A stretch of 64,000 bases of DNA from assembly GCA_021234155.1 (NCBI GenBank), contig JAJEKV010000140.1, positions 494,001 to 558,000 of the forward strand, read 5' to 3'. Below the pieces are notes generated by a model. It saw only the letters and a program-made list of their open reading frames with translations, made no database searches and was not told the DNA's origin. Positions 48,601 through 58,849 of this stretch are shown here, in pieces. Position numbers and translations under genes: made by a program. The DNA is from Isoetes taiwanensis. Lineage: Eukaryota; Streptophyta; Lycopodiopsida; Isoetales; Isoetaceae. Positions within the stretch are counted from its first letter, which is position 1. Each line of letters begins with the position of its first letter.

Positions 48601-51060
48601 GTTGGCATCGACCAATTCGGAGATGACTTGGCCATCGAATTGCTCCATGAATTCCGGATATTGTTCCTCTAGATCTCGCTTTAATACCCATGTTGCGTCT
48701 TCCACGGCAAGTGCTTCCACTTAACCAAGTATTGGAGGAATTGAGACCTTATTGTCTGCTTAAATGCTTTGTCGAGAATTAGCTCGAGAACTATCTCGAT
48801 TTGTTCCTCCATCATCTCCAACAAGGTTGGAGTCTCCAACTCCTGGAGTATGCCTCTTAAGTAGGCTCACGTGGAAGACTTTGTGGACCTTTAGATGGGC
48901 AGGCAGGGCGAGCTTGTAGGCTTGGTTTCCTACTCGCTCCAAAATCTTGAAAGGTCCCGCCCACCTTAGAGCAAGCTTCTTACAATTGCCGATGCGAAGC
49001 TTCGCTTGTTTGACCTTTACTTGAGCAAACTTTATCTCCCACAACAAACTCTCGAAGAGTTTTATATCTATCTGCTAGACCCTTCCAATGTGCCTTCGTT
49101 GTTTGAAGATATTCTCGCACTTCCACCACACGCTGCTGCATATATGCCGTCGTTGTTGAGAAACTTCCACCTTGGTCAAGAGATTGTGTCATACATGTGG
49201 GGTCAATCATTGATAACCGTAACTGATCAGGAAGGGAGACATCTTCGATGACTCTTGCTTCATATTATTGTACGCAACTCGACTAGATGGATGTAATCGG
49301 CCCATTTGGATTGCTTATTCCAACATAGTTTCTCAACATGTCCTCCAAGGTTCTTTTGGTGCGCTCCATTTGCCCATCTGACCGTGGACAAATAAGCAAA
49401 AATCCTCCACAACTTGGTGCAGATCGTGTTGAAGAAGTCTTGCTAAAAGGCACTGAAGTCTTCGGATCTCTATAGGTGATGATCGACCTGGGCATTTCAT
49501 GCAACCTGAAAAAAATCTCTTATGTAGACAATAAGGCTACATCCAAAGTTGTGCCTGTGGTGCGGCATGGCAAGAATGTGCCCTTTTGATGACTTATCTA
49601 CCACAACCATCAAGGTATCAAAGCTCCTTCTTGTCCTTGGAAGGCCCACTACGAATCTATGCTGACAATTTCCCTCTTGGCATCTGGCTAAGGTTCCCAA
49701 AATTCCCAAAATTCGAAGTTGTTCTGCCTTTATCTGTTGACACAACTGACATTCTTGGATATATCTGACTATCTACTTCTTCATGCCTGGCCAGAAGTAG
49801 CTACTTCTAATCTTGAAGTAGACCTTTATGAATCCTGCATGGCCGGTAATAGGGTTATTATGTGTGATAAGATTAGCTTCCTTACTCCTGATGCCTCAGG
49901 TATGCGTAGCTTGTTCTTGTGATATAAAAGATTGCCTTCCTTTTTAAAATGTTTGAAGGTCTCTCTTTCCTTATTCGTTCTTGCGCTCTTGCAAAGATTA
50001 GCCCATATGTGCTTGAACTCCATGCTAGAGGAGTTGGCTTCTTCTATCTTCTTACCGAATATGCTTATCAATGCGGGGATGTCATTGCAAAATAATACTT
50101 CAAAAGCTTGCCAACAAGTGGCATTGTCTTAACATCGCCAAGGCTCTCTTCAAATGGTGCATGCTCCTCCATTGATTTGTTGTAGATCATGATGTCGTCA
50201 AAGAAAAATTGATGACAAACTCATCCAAGAAATCTTTGAAGATGTCGTTCCTCAACTGCATAAAAGTCGGTGGAGCATTTGATAGACTCAGGGGCATTAC
50301 TATGAACTCATAGTGCCCATATTGTGTTCTGAAGGAGTCTTATAAATATCTTCCCCCTTCATCCTTATTTGATGATTGCCAGACCCTAAGTCGATTTTTG
50401 AAAAGACCTTTGCCCCTTGGAGTTGATCTATCAAGTCATCTGCCCTAGGCAAAGCGTATTTGTTCTTTACCGTCTGCTTGTTCAACTGGCGATAGTCTAT
50501 ATACATCCTTAGACTTCCATCCTGGTCGAAAGAATCCCCAAGTCGAGCAACTTCTACAACTACTTCATGAGCTCCGTTAGCTCGATAGTTGCCCTTCCTA
50601 GGAGATATGACCGGTCTCCTCATTTAGAAGCTCTTGATGTCACAAGTCGATGAAGTCATCTATTTATTGATGGCGTAGTTGTGACATTAGTCGTCGATGT
50701 GGGGCCCTTCCTCGAGACAATATGACATTTGAAGAATATCCTTGACTAGGAGATGTTCCTCCCTTAATGTGATCCATGGTGGAAGTGCTATGATGTCCAT
50801 TGGCTATTGCATAGCCCTTTTTGGAAACTCATTTGTCTATCCTTGATGTCTCAATAATCCTTTCTCAGAGTCCTCACTATATATGGTGCCTGGGCTCCCT
50901 CAAAGACCACCATCTTGACCTTTGCTTTTTGAAGTTTCCTTTATAAGGTTGCCCTCTTCTTTCAAATTCGTCGATGTTGTCGAGTGGCTCCCGTGTCGAG
51001 GGCTCGAGGATTTGAAGGTTCCCCTGACCTATTTGACTACCCTAAAGTGCACATGACAGC
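48601..51060 (-). mobile_element. Second, decayed Ty3/gypsy element of the same family
   Basis: Minus strand. RT pieces [20 protein letters not shown] and [14 protein letters not shown] are at 50620-50380. [15 protein letters not shown] is at about 50210-50160, the same unusual FFDD as in the 39820 frame. RNase H is deleted between about 50150 and 50070. The zinc start of integrase ([20 protein letters not shown]) is near 49950. Core scraps (MVVVDKSS, RTLEDMLRNYV) lie at 49610-49340. LRWAGPFKILERVGNQAYKL and HLKVHKVFHVSLLKRHTP follow at 48960-48860. A chromodomain scrap lies near 48720. Gag/protease to the right of 50640 is barely readable. No LTRs are recognised. Confidence 0.8.
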
Positions 51061-51609
51061 TAATACTATCACCACAACAGTTATTTATGTCTACTTACTC
51101 TACAATCTCTATATTTATGCCTTTATCTACTCTAACTCCAAATGACCCACTTGGCATTTGGCATTTTACTAGGCACTGAGAAGGGTACTTGTTTACTATC
51201 ATGGGGTGGTATAAGGAGACTTATTTTATGGGTGCACTTGGTGTGTTGGACTAAATTACCTCGGTAGAACAAATTTCTAGATAATTATCTATGATACAAA
51301 GGCATGGCGGAAGACACTTGATGGTAGTGCATCTATAACGTGTGTTGGTGTATCATAGCAACGTGTGACAACAATTTCTAAGCTTTTGGCAACTAGCTAG
51401 ATTGCTGAAAAAAAAGTTTGATTATACTACCTATGTGCAGACAAGAAGACACTTAGCAAGATAAGAACGACAACTAAGCTAAGATGAGTGCAGATGCCAT
51501 CTCTATCTAGCTTAAGGGCCTTGGATCTAACTCTAAGGGACTTGGCCATTAATATTATCCAACATGATTAAAGCTTAAATTTAATTAAGAATTATAATTC
51601 GAATATAAA

Positions 51610-51760
51610 CAATGCCCGCCCTCAATGGTTGGCCCGGGAGGGTTCATCCCTGTGGGTGGGAGGTTCGATTCCCTCTACTGTGGGAATTGTTTTAAGATGA
51701 GGTTCAAATGGATTGAAAAGCTAAAATGGAGTGCTACAAAATACTAGAATGCATGGAAGA
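51610..51760 (+). mobile_element. tRNA-derived SINE
   Basis: RNA polymerase III internal promoter in plus orientation: an A-box-like tcaatggttggcccgggagg (51622) and a perfect B box ggttcgattcc (51662-51672), about 30 bp apart. No cloverleaf with a CCA-acceptor stem can be drawn, and the sequence runs on into an unrelated body, as in plant SINEs. The 3' end and target duplication are not resolved. Confidence 0.65.
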
Positions 51761-51780
51761 TGGCTAAAATGTACATGAAC

Positions 51781-51900
51781 TTTCCTAAGCAGTTTTGCCC
51801 AAAATCACAAGACGGGTTACTTCGCCCCGACACAGAGAACTTTCCTAAGCAGTTTTGTCCAAAATCACAGGACTTGGGTTACTTCGCGCCTACTGTGTCT
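51781..51900. repeat. 60 bp tandem duplication
   Basis: Units 51781-51840 and 51841-51900, both starting tttcctaagcagttttg and followed by ccaaaatcaca. Confidence 0.85.
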
Positions 51901-51974
51901 ACATGATTTGATCTATTCTAGGTGATGTACCAACTTATTTCATGTCAATCTGATAAATACAAGTGCAAACAAAG

Positions 51975-52310
51975 GCGACTCGGGTTACGCCGCGCGGAAG
52001 GGGTCTGCGTTCTCAATGCAATGGGCTTTGGCGACTCGGGTTACTCTGCGTGGAGGGGGTCTGCGTTCTCAACGCAGGGGGCTTTGGCACGGAGTGACCC
52101 GAGTGGGTCAATCTTGACTATTACATAACATTTTTGACAAATTCAAAGTGCTAAGGTACAAGATTTGCACGATTTTAAGCTATCTAGCAACTTTTCTCAT
52201 GTCAATCCAACAAATCTAAGTACAACAAGAGTGACTCGGGTTACTCCGCGCCAAAGGGGTCTATGTTTGCGACGCAGAGGCGTTTCGTGCGGAGTGACCC
52301 GAGTTGACTT
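51975..52310. repeat. Short satellite with palindromic ACTCGGGTTACTC boxes
   Basis: Units of about 56 bp at 51975-52030 and 52031-52087, and a further one at 52231-52308. Each starts g(c/t)gactcgggtta and carries ggggtctgcgttctc-like text. The second and third end with the reverse complement gcggagtgacccgag, so each forms a hairpin with an arm of about 15 bp. The preceding text (catgtcaatc, acaa) is also shared, showing an older duplication of about 255 bp. Confidence 0.8.
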
Positions 52311-52392
52311 TGACTTTAACTTTTTTTTTGTTTCCTCTCTCTCTCTCTTCTATCATTAATTCTAGGAACATGTATACATACAAGCTCAAAAT

Positions 52393-52690
52393 TTTATGCA
52401 AAGATTCCTATTCTAATCATCCGTGCCAAGTTCATGTCCTTGAGCATAATGTCTATCCTCTTGACGTGAATGGCACAGGTCTTGGCCTCCTCGAAAAGTT
52501 GAGTCCGCTCCACTTCGGCCGCTTCCTGACAACCACATTATCGTTGGTGTGACTCGATAGTCCACCTTGAACTCCTGCATAATCTCTCGATGTAGACACT
52601 TGAAATAGGCTCTCCGAATCATCAGATTGGTGCACTATTGGCAATGCCAGATCTCCCGATAAGCTCTATTGTGCTTGGAATTTGGTCCAT
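52393..52690 (-). pseudogene. Histone H3-family pseudogene
   Basis: Minus strand. An in-order match to the histone fold of H3: YREIWHCQ, then a TAG stop, CTNLMIRRAYFKCLHREIMQ, EFKVDYRV, then after a one-base shift EAAEVERTQLFEEAKTCAIH, VKRIDIMLKDMNLARMIR, stop at 52393. This aligns with helices alpha-N to alpha-3 of H3, whose usual words are [41 protein letters not shown] and IMPKDIQLARRIRG. The N-terminal tail left of helix alpha-N is not recognisable. TNL after the WHCQ word resembles plant CENH3 more than canonical H3, but loop 1 lacks the extra residues of CENH3. No introns are seen, so it may be a processed copy. It is non-functional. Confidence 0.8.
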
Positions 52691-52699
52691 AGCAGAGTT

Positions 52700-54352
52700 C
52701 GTTGAAAGAGTCGGTTGAGGTAGTGGATGCTTGTTTTTCGACCCTGGTCGGCCGTCTTTGACGGACCTCTTGCAGTATTGGTAATTATATCGGATCCATC
52801 AGCGGAGATAAATCTTGTATAAAGTGTTTAAACGCTTAGGGTTAGTTTCTGTGCCAACTGAGTGTATGAAGGAAAGAAGATGACTGAGTGACAATTACTT
52901 TTACAATTCCCATCAAGAATACAAGATGTAGAAACTTAAGTATTTCCTCAGACATCTTTATATTTATAGTAGATTAAGAGTCATGTCAACCATTCAGTTC
53001 TATAGTCATAACAACTGTTCGATAAGGTCAATTGGAAAATGTTACATGTCACCAAAGAACTTAGTACTACCCTCAAGTCCAACCGCTTAATGAAACTGGA
53101 AGGAAGTAGAGGGGTAGAAAAAGCATGCATACCTTGTCTGAAATTTTGGTTTCCTGACTGTGTCTTCCAATATACCCCGATCTGTCTCTGTAACAGACCT
53201 TTTCCTTTCCACAGTTTTGGAATCTTGAATATGGCTGCTTGCACCCTCCATTTTCAATGTTTCAGGGGTAACACCGCCTATTTGCTGAAGGTGGCTATTC
53301 TTTATCATATCCATGTCTACAAACCTGTAGCTTGCTTGTTTATATTCCCCAATGATCATCATCCCAATGCCATTTTCTGTCGATAAGGGCATTACTGATA
53401 GAGGGATTGATGCAAGACGAACCTCTATAAGGTGTACATGTGAATTAATGCAGTTCCAATGACATCACTATTAAAAGCGCTTGCATGAATAAGTGCTTTT
53501 CACTTATTCATGCATGCATTCACTTCCAATGACAGAACTAATGGTTCAAGAAACTACTTCCATTCACTTCATGGCAGGAACAGATTTAATTAACTACAGA
53601 GGTGCAAAACATTCATATATGGAAATAGAGGTATAGTTATATTGTATATATGAAAATTATACATGGCCGTTATAACTTTAAGTTATGGAAAGTTACAGTA
53701 GAAGAACATGAAGTGACAAAAGAACCAGATCGCTTTCTGCAACATGAAGTTAAAGCAGCAGAGTGATAGATTATGGTAAGAGATCATGGATATTTCTGCC
53801 CAAACTAGATCCAAAATGTAGAGGTCCAAAAAGTAGAGAACAGAACTACATAGCAAGAAGATGTTTTTCCTCGAATTTATCTGCCTCCCATGCATCCGTC
53901 TTCACAAACAGCAGCTTGAACTCCAAACATTGCTCAATAAACTCTCTCAAGAACTCATCTATGTTCTTGGATGTGAAATTAAACTTGCAAGGGTGCTTCT
54001 GTGTGCAGAAAGTCTTGATAATGCCCTTGGAGATACCTATGATAATCAATACTGCTTTCATCTGGTTAGCACAATGTATAAAGCATGTGGCTTGGTTTCA
54101 CATTATGATGGCCACTGTTCGTTGTGATGAGATAGCAAATGAAAAATTTCATGAGCTTATTTCAGATGAGGTATATCTTGAATTCAATATTAAACTTTTT
54201 TGCATCCACACTTTTTATCGCTAGGAAGCAAAAAATGAAATAAAAAATATTTCTTCATACTAGGTTCAATTAGTTAGGTTGAAATATTCTATGAGATGTA
54301 GAACTCTTTGTCATTGGCAATTTCCTCATGTACTTCTTGCCAGCCTAATAAG
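52700..54352. other. Region without a recognised gene
   Basis: Overlapping short frames on both strands. The most protein-like are minus 53392-53087 (LKMEGASSHIQDSKTVERKR, very hydrophilic) and plus 53861-54127 (HKQQLELQTLLNKLSQELIY). I recognise neither. A short self-complementary stretch with cttattcatgcatgcattc lies at 53485-53522. Confidence 0.35.
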
Positions 54353-55852
54353 TGTGACGCTCCCCGAACCTATACGATGCTCCCATCGTATAAATGCGGG
54401 AAATCCACTCTTCCATGGCGACTACTTCACCATAGAAAGGCCCTCCGTCTGACTCGGACTACTTGTGACGGGAAAGTGTCCAGGTGAAGGACACAGAGGT
54501 GTCATTCGTCCCACGCCTTCTATGGGAATCCTATATAGCGGAAGCGTACACACATGTTAGCACCTGGCAACAATACAATAAATAATATACCACCACGAAG
54601 GGTGGTCTATCATCATCAATACGAATACAACAGAATACCAACATAACAAAGGAAATGCATCATAAATAAGGGCTCTACCCCAACTCAGACTCATGGGAAT
54701 CAACTGACAGTCAAGGCCTCCATATAACAACAGACGGAATCATAACAATAGCATTGGCTGGCCTAGAACAATGGCTAACCCCATCCGCCCCTCCTATGCA
54801 CACTTTGCAGATAGGCTGGAACATGCTATGGCGTGATTGTAACCTTCGGGAGACGCAATCCCATGGAATCACCCTATGGAACTACTCCGGGTTATATCTC
54901 CCCGGTCCAATGAGGCAGGTCGGAGAGGCGTCCCCTCCCCGAGCATGACAGATCCCTGGGTGTGCTAGAGAACGCCCCCCTTAGTGACCCCCGCATTCGT
55001 TCTCGACTTACTCCCCTAAATTTAAAGGCCGGCTCACCTGCCCGTTCGAGCCCAGGGCGCCCAAGAATATTGGCTCGACACCTGCAACCCAGGAAGTGTC
55101 AGACCCATACCCGGCCCTCTCCGTGACCGACTATAAGCCTAGCACATTGTAGGAGTCATGTAGCTGCGCTAGGCAAGACCCCACCCCTGATTCACCATCA
55201 TACTCGTTATCTGGTGCTGAATCACATCATAGCATCCCCAGCCAGGTGGGCTCTTGTGCACAGGCCGTATTTAATGGGATTTAAGGGGTTCTAGCTAGGA
55301 GCATCATTACATCTAGATAGCCTTTAGGTCTCTACCCCCCTTAATCCAATAGAACACGGGAGGAACAGAAAGAGAAAACGGAATTAGATACAAACATCCA
55401 TCATCATCATCATAAATAGATCATAGAATAGAATCTAATCATCCATCTACTCAAACAATTGTCATAAGAATACAAGCTACGCTAAAACTAACTGGTATCA
55501 TAGCTATCTCTCTGGTTCTCCATCCTTCTGGCTGGAACTAAGGTGAGCAGCAGCTCCTCCTCCACCAATCTCCCCCAATTCGAATTGGGGCAAATTGGGG
55601 TGGAAGCCCCAATTTGGGTGTCCCAAGCTGGCAAGTCTATCTTGCCCAATATTGGGCCAGGTGGCAGTTCTAGATTAGTTATCCCGACTTAATTGATATT
55701 TAGGCCTTTTTAATATTAGGTTAAGCCCTAAATTCGAATTATGGTTTAGGGTTAGGTCTACACCTTAATAATTAATGATGTGCATTAATTATTCATAGTG
55801 ACATGTCATATATTTATACCCAAAAGGGTGTATAAATACGTGGAACGTCACA
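54353..55852 (-). repeat. Ty3/gypsy LTR C (1,500 bp), partial element
   Basis: Starts TGTGACGCTCCCC and ends GGAACGTCACA, followed on the right by the same purine tract (55853 on; AGGAGGGGAGAA on the minus strand). It shares gaaggacac, cggaagcgt and the tccatccgcccctcc words with LTR A. It is a 3' LTR on the minus strand. Confidence 0.8.
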
Positions 55853-56700
55853 TTCTCCCCTCCTTGAAAGTGATGATGTCCTCAGCATCAGGACTATTCT
55901 TGCTCAGGGCCAACACATGACATGTTGGAGGTAAGCCTCCCCACTTTAAAGAGGTAATACGAAATTATAAGTCACACAAAAGTTGTCATGTTCAAGGCGA
56001 TCAAGTTTGAAATGATGTGTAATGTGCAATTTATAACTCGACGAAAGTTGAACGGTAATTAATGGACTATTATTCATTACGTGGGGCTATCGGGCGGAAA
56101 GGCAGCAGGGGATTTTGAAAACTTATTGGACTTAAATAAGGGCCTTAGGGATAAAAAGATTTCAATTTCTGGGATAACTTGGCGAACAATAATTTTACAA
56201 GGACCCTAAGAGTAGAAGGAGTCGCTGTAGAAGGGTGCCGGATTGGTACTAACATTTTCGTACTCGATGTCTTGCTTTAGCTTAAATGGCTTCTCACTCA
56301 TCTTGTACTTCTTGGCCGTCTTCTTGGGTGGCTTGGGCTTGGGCTTTCTCCTCCTCCTCTTCTTCTGCCTCTTGCTCCCCCTCTTGTTGGTGCGGTTCTT
56401 CCTCCTCGGACTTGTCCTCTTCTGGTTCGTCTTGTTGTGATTCTCTGATAACCACGCTTCCCCTTAGCCTATCTTCACGCCTCTTTGTTAGCTTCTCTCT
56501 TGCCTCGTCTCTTCCTCCCTTGTGACCACTTTCTCCTTGCCCTTTTCTTCCCGTTCTTTGCTGACTCTTCTTCTTTGTTCTTCCTTCTTTGGGGTTGCTC
56601 ACATTGCCGGGTTGCTCTGTTGCTTGCTTCTCACTGCTCTTCCTGGCTGCTTTGGGTTGCTCATGTTCTTAGGGTTGCTCCTGCTGCTTGCTCTAAACTT
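55853..56700 (-). pseudogene. Internal remnant of gypsy element C with a charged coiled-coil-like frame
   Basis: Starts with the purine tract and the conserved junction block, then AT-rich noncoding text to 56230. From 56603 to 56294 a minus-strand frame is extremely Glu/Lys/Gln/Arg-rich (RTKKKSQQRTGRKGQGESGH, then EEDKSEEEEPHQQEGEQEAE). After a stop a second frame ends PFKLKQDIEYENVSTNPAPF. It may be a gag or an extra ORF of the element. It has no recognisable domain. Confidence 0.45.
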
Positions 56701-57369
56701 TAGAAGCGGGCGCCCGCGATCTCGATTTCTCCCAGGTCTACATGATTATTCACACAAAGTGTTAGGTCATTTGCTCCTCCAAGAGTGATCTGATTAAATG
56801 CGAAGAGCTTGAGTGGCTAGGTTCATCGTCTAGACTAGGCCGCCCACGGCCTCAAAAATTGTTTGTCGCCGCCCGCCATGAGTGCTTCAACATTCCCGGT
56901 GCAAGTGAAGCTTCCAATCTTCCTGGCTACCTGTTTGGTCCTCCCAACAACTTGGCTTCTTTGACAATGGCCTCTTTGAGAGCTCTTGCCTCCATTGATG
57001 GTTGATTGTATCTATTCACGGCACCTTTGGGTCGATCTCGCAGACTGTTCATTCGGTCTCAAGGTAGGTGCAGCCAAAAAGTGGTCTAGGGTTAGGGTTA
57101 GGGTTAGGGTTAGGCTTAGGGTTAGGGTACTTACAAGTTAGGGTTCCATGTCACTGCCACATGGCTCCAATGGGGTGCTTCCATGTGGTGGGTGCCCACT
57201 GAGGCCATGTGGAAATGGCCTTAAGCCTAAGATTGGCTAAGTTATGTAAATACTTTGGCCATGCTCCCTTTTCCACTTACTATGGTGTACAAGGCTATAA
57301 TAATAGGCTTGTACGGTGACGAGGCCTAGAAATATACGTATTTATGGCATACAATTTCGGGGAACATCA
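56701..57369 (-). repeat. Probable fragment of a fourth gypsy LTR (LTR D)
   Basis: Ends ggggaacatcaca at 57369, close to the GGAACGTCACA end of the other LTRs. It has a comparable upstream layout: TTAGGG-type words, then a ccacatgg/gccatgtgg region as in LTR B, then a tacgtatttat segment. Its left border is not visible. Confidence 0.45.
57087..57128. repeat. Short interstitial (TTAGGG)n tract
   Basis: About six GGGTTA units with one variant (ggctta). It lies inside the LTR-like sequence. LTR B has aagttagggtttcc at the corresponding place, so a local expansion within the LTR is more likely than a telomere. Confidence 0.8.
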
Positions 57370-57372
57370 CAT

Positions 57373-57713
57373 CTAGTAATAGTTCCAGAGTGTTGGTGGT
57401 TTTGAGTCCAAATGTTGCTCCAGAGACTCCTGGAGCTGTTGGAGATTTTACAGGTGATCTTGCATATTATAAGGATAAGAATAACAGGGATGTGAAGATC
57501 CATTATCCTATTGATGACGCTTTATTGGAACATGTTGTTGCTACATGGCTTGATGCGGCCAAAGCTTTTCCATGTACTGTGGTGAAGAATAACATAATTA
57601 CAAGTAATGGTGGATCCACATTTGTTGCTCCAGTAAGTCAATGCATGTTTCTTACATGTACCGATGCTCAAGGTGTCGGAGAAGTGCTGGAAACTTGGAA
57701 GAAGAAATCTTGA
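57373..57713 (+). CDS. Unrecognised protein C-terminal segment or terminal exon
   Basis: A plus-strand frame open from the LTR D edge to a stop at 57713. It reads SRVLVVLSPNVAPETPGAVG, then DFTGDLAYYKDKNNRDVKIH, and ends with GVGEVLETWKKKS. About 107 residues follow the first Met (57390). It has no frameshift, even composition and codon use like a real gene, unlike nearby repeats. ttccag just before AGTGTTGG could be a splice acceptor. I do not recognise the family. Its upstream part would have been cut off by the LTR insertion. Confidence 0.45.
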
Positions 57714-58231
57714 TCATTTCATCTGTTCATGTCTTTAGTTGAAACCTCATCTGTTCATGCTTTTATTTGATATTTCTGATGAAACTCTGTGTGCAAAAAC
57801 AATGAACTTTAATGTTTTGAGTGGGAACTTTTAATGTTTTGAACCGTTTCAGAACTACTGTTCTAGTGAGCCAATGTTTTAGAACTAGTGTTTTAATGAA
57901 CTACTGTTCGTTTTAATGAAGTTATATTTTAAACGGTTGATTGGTGGCTCCGCTTAAATAGCACAACCAAAATGGTTTTCTGTTTTAAACAAAATGATAA
58001 AAAACAAGAAAATTCCGCTTTGTGGACATTTACGTAGTTTTGCAAGACTCTTTTCGTCTTACATTTTACATTACATTACATTACATTACATTACCACTTA
58101 CATTACATTCTGTGGCAAAATGTCGAGTAAATGTGTAGAATATTGGGTGAATGTCTAGAAATATTGAATGCAAAATCTAATAAAACATTCCTTAAAATTA
58201 CCACGTAAACATACGATTGGACTAGGAGGCA
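57714..58231. other. AT-rich intergenic stretch
   Basis: No gene is seen. It contains variations on ttttaatg/ttttgaac text (57790-57940) that may be 3' flank of the preceding ORF, and the ACATT array below. Confidence 0.5.
58059..58109. repeat. (TTACA)n microsatellite
   Basis: About nine TTACA/TTACATT units in roughly 50 bp. Confidence 0.9.
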
Positions 58232-58236
58232 GAATG

Positions 58237-58768
58237 TGAAGGAATTTGGCTAGTCAATATAAGATAATTGCACTAGCAAAATTCATTAGGCACAATTTTA
58301 TCTCCTTAGCAATACAAAGAAATGAACTTCAAAGACTATGTAATTGTTAATACCATTGAGAACACAATACATACTCCTTGATTTATTTGGTTGATCCGGC
58401 CGATAAGCCGGACCGACCTCGTTGGTTCTCGCCGGAATGGGCAATTCTGAATTCAAAATCTCCTTGCCTCCAAACTATTGGACCGAAAAGGCTTATACCA
58501 TATTAACCTTATATCAGTGATAAGACCAAGCATATAAATAGGTCTTAGCCAAAGGCACTTATAGGACCATTAAAAATATCAACTTCAAATATCTTAGAGT
58601 CAGCTTTTCGACTCATATATGTATATCTCCATGATCTCCTTATGCAGTAAAGTTATGATCACACCTGTATGATCATTAAAATTGCGCTATAATCTGTATT
58701 CTGTAGCCACCTATATTCATGCCTTCAAAATCTTAATGTACTGTCAAGACATGATTAAATCTTCTTCA
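58237..58768 (-). repeat. Copia 3' LTR (left, 532 bp)
   Basis: Plus-strand text runs tgaaggaatttgg to atcttcttca, giving TG...CA ends. It lacks a segment of about 100 bp present in the right LTR (63179-63280); the gap falls at gagaa|cacaatac. Confidence 0.93.
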
Positions 58769-58779
58769 TTTTCCCCTTC
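58769..58779 (-). other. Copia polypurine tract
   Basis: Minus-strand GAAGGGGAAAA directly before the 3' LTR. Confidence 0.85.
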
Positions 58780-58849
58780 ATGTCATGGGCAGTACATTGT
58801 ATCCTTTCCCTGAGCAAGTTAAACCTGCATTCTGGAAGAGCTTTGGTTA

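Noticed and set aside
51610-51690. Functional tRNA gene
   Set aside because: B box present but no closing acceptor stem or anticodon arm; better explained as a SINE.
56243-56788. Hydrophobic Leu/Ser-rich plus-strand frames
   Set aside because: Antisense of the Glu/Lys-rich minus-strand frame of the gypsy remnant.
57087-57128. Telomere or chromosome end
   Set aside because: Only about six units, flanked by retrotransposon and further genes on both sides.
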